Position numbers and translations under genes: made by a program
Assembly (NCBI GenBank): GCA_028687415.1
Contig: JAQUAC010000090.1
Span: 1 to 8,203, forward strand
From: Acidocella sp.
GTDB taxonomy: Bacteria; Pseudomonadota; Alphaproteobacteria; Acetobacterales; Acetobacteraceae
DNA: 8,203 nt
Direction of reading: 5' to 3'
Shown: one piece after another, positions 1-5,433 of the stretch
Layout: every line of letters starts with the position of its first letter
Numbering within the stretch: the stretch's first letter is position 1
The notes under the pieces: generated by a model
What the model was told of the DNA's origin: nothing
The model's input: only the letters and a program-made list of their open reading frames with translations
Database searches by the model: none

Positions 1-167
1 ACCTTGAGTCCGGCGAGCTGGGCGATTGTGCCCATGGGCAGCAGGCCGTTAACCGCATCCGAGAGAATGCTGGCGACGCTGTAACCGGCGAACAAGGCGA
101 CAAAGACCCCGAGAATAGCGGCAAAAGGTTTGCTGATTTCCCGGATCAGATAACGGTCGATATTCAA
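1..167 (-). CDS. lptF: LptF-type LPS export permease, N-terminal part (cut by window edge)
   Basis: Partial gene: the first 55 codons are present and the rest lies off the left edge. The visible protein begins (M)NIDRYLIREISKPFAAILG, followed by a hydrophobic helix (about residues 14-34) and a DAVNGLLPMGTIAQL stretch. This matches the N-terminus of the YjgP/YjgQ family, where a short cytoplasmic 'RYL-RE' segment leads into TM1 and then a G-x-[IL]P region. LptF pairs with LptG in the inner-membrane LptB2FG ABC transporter, which pulls LPS from the inner membrane toward the LptC-A-D bridge. No in-frame ATG or GTG exists between the upstream stop (a TGA near 217-219) and this point, so the TTG at 167-165 is the best start. 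No good Shine-Dalgarno precedes it. It is the first gene of a leftward unit, divergent from the ACP/sphingolipid genes. Whether it is the housekeeping LptF or an extra, dedicated copy cannot be told from 55 residues. Confidence 0.75.
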   Translation of the reverse strand, partial: MNIDRYLIREISKPFAAILGVFVALFAGYSVASILSDAVNGLLPMGTIAQLAGLK

Positions 168-226
168 TGTGCTAAACCATTCGTGTCCGGCCCGGCCGTA
201 CAGGGCGCCACAGCCTATTCAGCAAA

Positions 227-250
227 TGCGGCACTCACTAGGCTGCCGCA
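227..250. repeat. Perfect 7-bp inverted repeat in lptF/ACP divergent spacer
   Basis: TGCGGCA (227-233) and TGCCGCA (244-250) are perfect reverse complements separated by 10 bases. The element lies 60-83 bases upstream of the lptF TTG start, so it is either a dyad operator in the lptF promoter region or a hairpin in the lptF leader. It is followed on the plus strand by a run of seven G (252-258). Its function is not known. Confidence 0.45.
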
Positions 251-312
251 AGGGGGGGTAAGGCCGCCATCAGGGTTGCCGAGAAAAGGCAGTGACAATG
301 CGGTGCCCGCTG

Positions 313-341
313 TTTATAGAGTGCAGTGTGCAATGTATAGG
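313..341 (+). promoter_or_regulatory. Candidate promoter for the ACP-spt genes
   Basis: TTTATA (313-318) and TATAGG (336-341) are separated by 17 bases and each matches 4 of 6 positions of the sigma-70-type -35 and -10 consensus. The area is locally AT-rich in a GC-rich sequence. It would start transcription near 348, giving a leader of about 75 bases before the ACP ATG at 424. The TATAGG box lies between the two arms of the 328-352 inverted repeat, which supports a regulated promoter. The match is weak and was judged by eye. Confidence 0.3.
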
Positions 342-352
342 TTTTATTGCAC
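328..352. promoter_or_regulatory. Operator-like inverted repeat GTGCAAT-N11-ATTGCAC
   Basis: GTGCAAT (328-334) and ATTGCAC (346-352) are perfect reverse complements 11 bases apart. Related half-sites flank them: GTGCAG at 321-326 and TTTGCAC at 361-367. The dyad straddles the candidate -10 box of the rightward promoter, the expected place for a repressor operator. The spacer between the divergent genes is short enough that one bound regulator could affect both directions. No regulator gene is visible in the window and I do not recognise the motif as a named box. Confidence 0.45.
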
Positions 353-423
353 GATTGTCATTTGCACAGGCTGAAGCCTTCCGGGCTGGCGTGCATTCAA
401 ACCAAGAGGCTGCACGCAGGGAT

Positions 424-675
424 ATGGCTAATTTAACCGGCGATATACGGGATATAATCTTCGACACGCTGCGCTCGTCGCTGCCGAACGCCGTCGAAAT
501 TTCCGAGCAGACGCATATCGTCGATGATCTCGGCCTCGATTCCGTCGCGGTCATGGATTTCGTCATGGAAATCGAGGACCGGCTGGATATCTCTGTCCCG
601 CTGGACAAGATCGCCGAGGTCGAGACCCTGGGCGACCTGATCGCGACTGTGCGCAGCTTGAAGGACAGCGCGTAA
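424..675 (+). CDS. Acyl carrier protein, probably dedicated to serine palmitoyltransferase
   Basis: An 83-residue acidic protein of usual ACP length. The phosphopantetheine site is DDLGLDS with Ser40, followed by the helix-II sequence VAVMDFVMEIEDRLDISVP and a helix-IV-like LGDLIATVRSL. Carrier proteins of this type hold acyl chains as thioesters in the cytoplasm. The gene ends three bases before the serine palmitoyltransferase start, so the two are almost certainly co-translated. A paired ACP gene next to spt is known in Caulobacter-type sphingolipid loci, and the likely job here is to present the long-chain acyl group to that enzyme. The ATG at 424 gives a normal ACP N-terminus. The Shine-Dalgarno is unclear: AGGGA (418-422) is too close and AAGAGG (404-409) rather far. 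In-frame starts at 292 and 391 exist but would add sequence unlike any ACP. Confidence 0.92.
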   Translation: MANLTGDIRDIIFDTLRSSLPNAVEISEQTHIVDDLGLDSVAVMDFVMEIEDRLDISVPLDKIAEVETLGDLIATVRSLKDSA

Positions 676-678
676 TTT

Positions 679-1905
679 ATGTCTCTCTTCGATAAATTCG
701 CGCCGCTGGCGGCGCAGTACAGCCAGCTTGAACATGCGGGCGCCAATCCTTTTAACGTCTCCTTCGACAATGTGATCTCGCCGACCGAGGCGATGATTAA
801 GGGCCGCAAGACCCTGCTGCTGGGCACGAATAACTACCTGGGCCTGACCTACGACCCGGCCGTGATCGCCAAAGCGGTGGAAGCCACGGAGTTGTACGGC
901 ACCGGCACCACTGGTTCGCGTATCGCCAACGGCAACTATACCGGGCATCAGCGGCTGGAGCGCGCACTGGCGGATTTCTATGGCCGCAAGCACGCCATGG
1001 TGTTTTCCACCGGCTATCAGGCCAATCTGGGTATCATCTCCACACTGGCGGGCAAGAACGACCATCTGCTGCTGGATGCCGACTCCCATGCCAGCATCTA
1101 TGACGGCTCGCGTCTGGGCTACGCGCAGGTCACGCGCTTCCGCCATAACAGCCCGGACGATCTGGCCAACCGCCTGCGCCGCCTTGCCGGTGAGCCGGGC
1201 GACAAGATCATCGTCGTCGAGGGTATCTACTCCATGCTGGGCGATACCGCGCCGTTGCGTGAATTCGCGGCGGTGAAGCGGGAGTATGGCGCCTACATGA
1301 TCGTCGATGAGGCGCATTCCATGGGTGTGCTGGGCGAGACCGGCCGCGGCCTCGCCGAGGCTGCCGGGGTGGAAGCGGATGCCGATTTCATCGTCGGCAC
1401 ATTCTCCAAGAGCCTGGCCGGTGTCGGCGGGTTCTGCGTCAGCGACATGGACGGGTTCGACATCATGCGTGTCGCCAGCCGGCCTTATATGTTCACGGCC
1501 TCGCTGCCGCCGGGCGTGATCGCGGCCACCGAGGAAGCGCTGCACCAGATGCGCATTCGCCCCGCTCTGCGCCGCCAGCTTACCGAGAACGCGCACCAGC
1601 TCTACGCCGGTCTGGCGGGGCTGGGCTTTGAGCTTGGGCCGGAGCCAAGCCCGGTGGTTTCCGCCGTGATGCCGAGCCCCGAGGCCGCGTTCGCCTTCTG
1701 GGCCAAGTTGCTGGAAGCCGGGCTGTACACCAATGTCAGCCTGCCGCCCGCCACGCCCAAGGGCATGGCGCTGCTGCGCTCCAGTGTCAGTGCCGCCCAT
1801 ACTCCGGCACAGATCAGCCACGCCATCGCGCTGTTCGCGCAGGTGGGGCAGGAGCTGGGGCTGATTCAAGCTGCCAGCCGGCCTGAACTCGCCTCGGTGA
1901 AATAG
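679..1905 (+). CDS. spt: Serine palmitoyltransferase (PLP-dependent alpha-oxoamine synthase)
   Basis: A soluble 408-residue fold-type I PLP enzyme. It condenses L-serine with a long-chain acyl thioester to give 3-ketosphinganine, the first step of sphingolipid synthesis. Motifs in order: YGTGTTGSRIANGNYTGH (73-90), typical of serine palmitoyltransferase; FSTGYQANLGIISTLAG (109-125); DADSHASIYDG (133-143) with His137 that stacks on PLP; EGIYSMLGD (181-189); DEAHSMG (210-216) with Asp210 and His213; GTFSKSLAGVGGF (240-252) with Schiff-base Lys244; RPYMFTASLPP (268-278); PPATP (356-360); and Arg367 in LLRSS. The SRIANG, STGYQANLGI and RPYMFTASLPP stretches resemble the Sphingomonas enzyme far more than KBL, BioF or ALAS. 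One oddity: the Arg before PPATP in the Sphingomonas enzyme (Arg378) is Leu355 here. The start lies three bases after the ACP stop, with AAGGA at 661-665. The upstream ACP suggests acyl-ACP rather than acyl-CoA as donor. Confidence 0.95.
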   Translation: MSLFDKFAPLAAQYSQLEHAGANPFNVSFDNVISPTEAMIKGRKTLLLGTNNYLGLTYDPAVIAKAVEATELYGTGTTGSRIANGNYTGHQRLERALADFYGRKHAMVFSTGYQANLGIISTLAGKNDHLLLDADSHASIYDGSRLGYAQVTRFRHNSPDDLANRLRRLAGEPGDKIIVVEGIYSMLGDTAPLREFAAVKREYGAYMIVDEAHSMGVLGETGRGLAEAAGVEADADFIVGTFSKSLAGVGGFCVSDMDGFDIMRVASRPYMFTASLPPGVIAATEEALHQMRIRPALRRQLTENAHQLYAGLAGLGFELGPEPSPVVSAVMPSPEAAFAFWAKLLEAGLYTNVSLPPATPKGMALLRSSVSAAHTPAQISHAIALFAQVGQELGLIQAASRPELASVK

Positions 1906-1908
1906 GTC

Positions 1909-1932
1909 GCTACCCCGTATAAGCGGGGCAGC
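1909..1932 (+). other. Intercistronic hairpin between spt and the GT4 gene
   Basis: The stem is CCCCG (1913-1917) with CGGGG (1924-1928) around the loop TATAAG, extended by GCT (1909-1911) with AGC (1930-1932) across one A/C mismatch. No T-run follows, so it is unlikely to be an intrinsic terminator. It may stabilise the upstream ACP-spt message or set the level of the downstream genes. A strong Shine-Dalgarno follows directly (AGGAGAGG, 1937-1944; AGGAG lies six bases before the ATG at 1948). Confidence 0.45.
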
Positions 1933-1947
1933 GGGCAGGAGAGGCAC

Positions 1948-3084
1948 ATGCGCAGGGTCGCGATATTCCGCCATAACCTGTTTAAGATATCTGAGCCGTT
2001 CATCACGCAGCAGGCGCAGCAACTGCGCCGCTACGCGCCGCTTTATCTGGGGCGGCTGCGCTATGGCGCGGCGCCCGAAGGAGCGGAGTCCCTGGCCTTG
2101 CAGGATCTCGTCACCGGCTCGCCGCTGCCGCTCATCGCGCGGCAGATGCTCACCCGCAACCCGGAGCCGTATGTGCGGCTGCTGGCCGGGCGGCGGCTCT
2201 CGCTCATCCACGCGCATTTTGGGGTGGAAGGCGTGTATGCCTTGCCGCTGGCCCAGCGCCTGGGCGTCCCGCTCGTCACCACCTTTCATGGGTTCGATGC
2301 CACGCTCTCCACCGCTGGGCTGCTCTGCAACCCAGCCTGGGTGAATTACGCGCTTTTCCGTGGCCGTCTGGCCCGGCAGGGGGATTTGTTCCTCTGCGCC
2401 TCGGGCTTCATCCGTGAGCGGCTGCTGGGCATGGGCTTTCCGCCGGAGCGCACGCGCGTGCATTACATTGGCGTGGATTGCGGGGCGATCATCCCGCGCG
2501 AGGCGGCGGAGGAAGAGCCCGTTATCCTGCATGTGGCGCGGCTGGAGCCGGTGAAGGGCACGGAATATCTTATCCGCGCCTTTGCCGCCGTGGCCGGGCA
2601 GCACAAACAGGCCCGGCTGGTCATCATCGGCGACGGCAAGCTGCGGCGCTCGCTTGAGGCTTTGGCCAAATCCTGTGGCGTGGCGGAGCGCGTGGAGTTT
2701 CTGGGCGCGATGCCGCATGCCCAGGTTATGGGCTGGATGCGCCGCGCCGCGATGCTGGTGCTGCCCAGCGTGCGCACCGCCAGCGGGCGGGTGGAGGGGC
2801 TAGGCATGGTGATGCTGGAAGCTGCCGCCACCGGCGTGCCGGGCATCGGCTCCCGGCTGGGCGGCATACCGGAGGGCATCGCCGATGGCGAGACCGGGTT
2901 CCTGGTGCCGGAGCGTGACCCCGAGGCGCTGGCGGCGCGCATCGGCGAGCTGCTGGCCGACCAGGCGCTACGCCGCCGCATGGGCATGGCGGCCTGCCGC
3001 CGTGTGGAACAGAGTTTCGACATCGTCCGCCAAACCGCCATGCTGGAAGACATTTACGACTCAGTTGTAAAGGAAGCGGCATGA
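1948..3084 (+). CDS. GT4-family glycosyltransferase coupled to a PIG-L deacetylase
   Basis: A 378-residue GT-B retaining glycosyltransferase. The N-terminal acceptor domain starts RRVAIFRHNLFKISEPFIT, with the 'SEPFI' signature common in exopolysaccharide GT4 enzymes of the WcaL/AmsK kind. It continues with HAHFG (88-92) and TFHGFD (112-117). The C-terminal nucleotide-sugar domain has HVARLEPVKG (195-204), IGDG (227-230) and an intact EX7E motif, Glu283 and Glu291 in EGLGMVMLE, followed by GGIPEGIADGETGFLV. It acts in the cytoplasm, probably at the membrane face. Donor and acceptor cannot be read from the sequence. The stop overlaps the start of the next gene (ATGA), and that gene is a PIG-L deacetylase, which suggests the transferred sugar is N-acetylated, most simply UDP-GlcNAc. 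Its position after ACP-spt makes a sphingolipid acceptor possible. An exopolysaccharide or O-antigen acceptor is the main alternative. Confidence 0.92.
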   Translation: MRRVAIFRHNLFKISEPFITQQAQQLRRYAPLYLGRLRYGAAPEGAESLALQDLVTGSPLPLIARQMLTRNPEPYVRLLAGRRLSLIHAHFGVEGVYALPLAQRLGVPLVTTFHGFDATLSTAGLLCNPAWVNYALFRGRLARQGDLFLCASGFIRERLLGMGFPPERTRVHYIGVDCGAIIPREAAEEEPVILHVARLEPVKGTEYLIRAFAAVAGQHKQARLVIIGDGKLRRSLEALAKSCGVAERVEFLGAMPHAQVMGWMRRAAMLVLPSVRTASGRVEGLGMVMLEAAATGVPGIGSRLGGIPEGIADGETGFLVPERDPEALAARIGELLADQALRRRMGMAACRRVEQSFDIVRQTAMLEDIYDSVVKEAA

Positions 3085-3836
3085 GCATGCGCAGCGCCGT
3101 TGTCGTCGCCCACCCTGACGATGAAATCCTATGGCTGAGCTTCGCCGTGGCCTCGGCGGAGCATGTGGTGCTCTGCTTTGGCGAGCCCTTCGGCAACCCC
3201 GCCAGGGCCGATGCCCGCCGCCGGGCGGTGGCCAATCTGCCCCTGACCAACCTCGTCAACCTCGCCATACCCGAGAGCGGCACGCGGTTGCTGGTGGACT
3301 GGCTGTACCCGCTGATGACGTCGACCGGGATGGATATCTCCGAGCCGGAAGCGCGGCAACGCTACGATGAGAATTTCGACCAATTGGTGGCGGCGTTGCG
3401 CCCGGTGTTGAGCGGCTGCGCGGATGTATACACCCACAACCCCTGGGGCGAGTATGGGCACCCCGAGCATATCCAGGTCTACCGCGCCGTGGCGGCGTTA
3501 CAGGCGGAGCTGGGCTATACCATCTGGTTCTCCAATTACGTCGGCCCGCTGACTTGGCCCCTGGCGCAGAAGCTCGGCGCCGAGCCCTTATGGGCGCAGC
3601 GCCGGGTGGTGCGGCCGGACATGGCAACGGCGCGGCGGCTGCAATGGGTGTATCTGCGCCACCGCGCTTGGACCTGGGGGCTGACGCATCGCTGGCCGCG
3701 CGAGGAGGTCATCTATGCCCAGCCTCCGGGAAAGGACCGCTCAACCTGGCACACGCTGGCGGGGGAGACGCTGCTGGATGTGGACGGGTTGCGCTGGTGG
3801 CCGCCGGGTGGGGATGCCCGCAAGCGGCTTCCTTAG
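3081..3836 (+). CDS. PIG-L/LmbE-family zinc-dependent N-deacetylase
   Basis: A 251-residue protein of usual family length. Near the N-terminus it carries the signature AHPDDE: His11 and Asp14 are zinc ligands and Asp13 is the general base by analogy with MshB. The second signature, HNPWGEYGHPEH (119-130), provides His130 as third zinc ligand and His127 as the transition-state His. No signal peptide is seen, so it should act in the cytoplasm. Family members remove the acetyl group from GlcNAc joined to a lipid, inositol or malate (PIG-L, MshB, BshB), or from other N-acyl sugars. It overlaps the GT4 stop by four bases and has its own AGGA (3071-3074) six bases before the ATG; a second in-frame ATG lies at 3087. 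This coupling argues that it acts on the product of that glycosyltransferase. The last ~70 residues are rich in Trp and Arg (WVYLRHRAWTWGLTHRW) and could touch a membrane or lipid substrate, which is inference. Confidence 0.93.
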   Translation: MSMRSAVVVAHPDDEILWLSFAVASAEHVVLCFGEPFGNPARADARRRAVANLPLTNLVNLAIPESGTRLLVDWLYPLMTSTGMDISEPEARQRYDENFDQLVAALRPVLSGCADVYTHNPWGEYGHPEHIQVYRAVAALQAELGYTIWFSNYVGPLTWPLAQKLGAEPLWAQRRVVRPDMATARRLQWVYLRHRAWTWGLTHRWPREEVIYAQPPGKDRSTWHTLAGETLLDVDGLRWWPPGGDARKRLP

Positions 3837-3851
3837 GGACTGTTTCAGAAA

Positions 3852-3885
3852 CCGCTCCGGTGTGAGGCGGATAGGCGTGATTTTT
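3852..3885 (+). terminator. Weak terminator-like element after the deacetylase gene
   Basis: CCGCTC (3852-3857) can pair with GAGGCGG (3864-3870) with one bulged base, and TTTTT follows at 3881-3885. The T-run is about ten bases from the stem, which is too far for a textbook intrinsic terminator. The T-run also belongs to a longer imperfect inverted repeat (3876-3884 with 3902-3910). It is the only candidate end signal for the rightward ACP-spt-GT4-deacetylase unit. Confidence 0.25.
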
Positions 3886-3901
3886 AAGCCCTGGAGCGCA
3901 G

Positions 3902-3923
3902 AAAATCGCGGCTAGACGGCCGC
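3902..3923 (-). terminator. Likely intrinsic terminator of the leftward flippase unit
   Basis: Read on the minus strand, GCGGC (3923-3919) pairs with GCCGC (3912-3908) around a six-base loop CGTCTA. A G and then ATTTT (3906-3902) follow. The hairpin begins 11 bases after the flippase stop codon. The stem is short (5 bp, all GC) and the T-run is only four, so efficiency is uncertain, but placement and order are right. Confidence 0.45.
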
Positions 3924-3933
3924 CAGAGTAGAT

Positions 3934-5433
3934 TTATGAACCGCCCACGCTCACCTGCGCGCTTTGCCGCTGGGAAACCCAGCGCGCATGCAGCAGCAGC
4001 CCGGCATAGGTCAGCCCCGTGGCTGCCAGTACGATGCCGATTTGCAGTTTCGGGTCGTGGTTGCCGGTCAGGTGCCGCGCTGCCTCCGTTACCAGCACCA
4101 TGGCGGCGATGCCGAGGCTGGGTGTGCCGAAGGGCCGCACCAGATCGAGCAATTTGATCTGCCAATGCTGCTTCAAATAGCGCACGCCCCAGATCAGCAG
4201 CAGCGGATACACGCAGAACCAAACCGCCGAGACGGCAATAACGCCGCTATGCGCGGGGAAGTGCAGCCCGGCGGCGAAGATACCGGCGCTGAGCAGCACC
4301 AGCGTGGCGGCGGAGACGCCCATCGCCGTGCCCGGATTCCCCGAGGCCATCAGCACCGGGGTGAGCAGTTGCGAGGTTACGCGCAGCACCGCCGCCCCGG
4401 CCAGGATTTGCAGCGGCAGCGCGGCGGCGGCGTAGCTGTTGCCCTGGCTGTCATGCAGCAGCGAGGTGAGCGGCACGGCGATAAGGATCAGCGCGACCAT
4501 GAAGGGCGCCACCAGCGTGGTGAGCCGTTGCAGCGACCATAGCAGCGCCGCGGTCAGATGCTCCCGCACCGCCGCCACGCGCGCGAATACCGGCAGGGCG
4601 GTGCGGTTGACCAGCGTGCCCACGGCCATTGCCGGTTCCATCGCCACGTCGAACGCCACGCGGTACACGGCGAGCTGGGCCGCGCCGTAGAACCAGCCGA
4701 CCAGGAAATAATCGACATTCTTGAAGATCTGCTCGAACACGTTGGCGGCGGCGGAGCGTAGGCCGAAACGCACGAGCGGCAGAATCGGCTGCCAGTGGAA
4801 CCTGAAAGCCGGCAGGAACGGCCTTGCCCACAGCGCCCCGGCCAGAATGAACACGCCGCTGGCCATATACCCGCCCACCAGTGCCCAGGCGCCGCCACCC
4901 GCGAGGGCGATGGCGAGACGCGTCATCGCCGCGCCGAAGGTGGAGCCGACATTGATGACCGCGATGCGCTCATAGCGCAGCTCCCGGTTCAGCAGCGCCA
5001 GCGGGATCACCGCCGCCCCCACCAGCGGCTGCTTGGCCGCCAGGGCGATGAAATAGACGGCCATGCCAGCCGAGCCGTAAATCTGCTGCACCAGCGGGGC
5101 GGCGGCCAGGGCCAGCCCCGCCACCAGCACGGCGGCGGCCATGATGAACCAGAACAGTGAATCGAGTTGCCTGCGGGAGACGCTTTGGGCCTGCACCAGC
5201 GCATCACCCGTGCCCAGCCCGTCAAATGCCTCCACGACCATGCCGAAGGAGAGCACTAGCGAGCCAATGCCCATCTGCTGCTTGGTCAGATACAGCAGCA
5301 CGACGATGATCGTGGAAAAATCCGTGATCTTGGCGATGATGGTGGCGCCGCCGAGCCAGTTGAAGCCGCGCCCGAGGGCGCGGCGGTGGCGCTCCATCGC
5401 CTCGCTGTCGGCGGCTTGGGTCTGCGGTTCCAT
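3934..5433 (-). CDS. Wzx-type lipid-linked glycan flippase (MOP/PST family)
   Basis: A 499-residue polytopic inner-membrane protein with about 12-14 hydrophobic segments, from TIIAKITDFSTIIVVLLYL (31-49) to IGIVLAATGLTYAGLLL (465-481). The middle segment, FGLRSAAANVFEQIFKNVDYFLVG followed by LAVYRVAFDVAMEPA (223-268), has the pattern 'N-x-D-x-x-[LI]G ... LGxYxxA' of the WzxC/AmsL-like polysaccharide-export group. These proteins flip undecaprenyl-diphosphate-linked oligosaccharides from the cytoplasmic to the periplasmic leaflet. The ATG at 5433 directly abuts the TGA of the upstream glycosyltransferase (TGAATG), pointing to translational coupling. No clear Shine-Dalgarno precedes it; an internal ATG at 5397 (Met13) has GAGG very close upstream and is an alternative start. 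No Wzy polymerase or Wzz is visible nearby. The substrate could equally be a glycolipid. Confidence 0.9.
   Translation of the reverse strand: MEPQTQAADSEAMERHRRALGRGFNWLGGATIIAKITDFSTIIVVLLYLTKQQMGIGSLVLSFGMVVEAFDGLGTGDALVQAQSVSRRQLDSLFWFIMAAAVLVAGLALAAAPLVQQIYGSAGMAVYFIALAAKQPLVGAAVIPLALLNRELRYERIAVINVGSTFGAAMTRLAIALAGGGAWALVGGYMASGVFILAGALWARPFLPAFRFHWQPILPLVRFGLRSAAANVFEQIFKNVDYFLVGWFYGAAQLAVYRVAFDVAMEPAMAVGTLVNRTALPVFARVAAVREHLTAALLWSLQRLTTLVAPFMVALILIAVPLTSLLHDSQGNSYAAAALPLQILAGAAVLRVTSQLLTPVLMASGNPGTAMGVSAATLVLLSAGIFAAGLHFPAHSGVIAVSAVWFCVYPLLLIWGVRYLKQHWQIKLLDLVRPFGTPSLGIAAMVLVTEAARHLTGNHDPKLQIGIVLAATGLTYAGLLLHARWVSQRQSAQVSVGGS

Noticed and set aside
183..374. Small open frame on the plus strand in the lptF/ACP spacer
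   Set aside because: No ribosome binding site, no recognisable domain, and it crosses both inverted repeats and the promoter candidate.
292..423. Upstream extension of the ACP frame to ATG 292 (44 extra residues)
   Set aside because: The extension would cover the candidate promoter and dyad and is unlike any ACP N-terminus. The 83-residue form from 424 has normal family length.
679..1905. KBL, BioF or ALAS identity for the alpha-oxoamine synthase
   Set aside because: The GTGTTGSR, STGYQANLGIIST and RPYMFTASLPP segments fit serine palmitoyltransferase best. There is no biotin or heme gene nearby and an ACP sits directly upstream.
433..2718. A 761-codon open frame on the minus strand across ACP, spt and GT4
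   Set aside because: It lies antisense to three well-supported genes. Its translation is rich in Arg, Gln, His and Gly with no domain, as expected from the complement of GC3-rich codons.
3837..3860. GGACTGTTTCAGAAACC, which resembles the terminal repeat of some IS5-like elements
   Set aside because: No matching inverted partner, transposase or target duplication is visible in the window. The resemblance is by memory only and could be tested with an ISfinder search.
3964..5160. Several open frames on the plus strand opposite the flippase (for example 3964-4542 and 4795-5160)
   Set aside because: They are Gln/His/Arg-rich shadow frames of a clear membrane-protein gene on the other strand.
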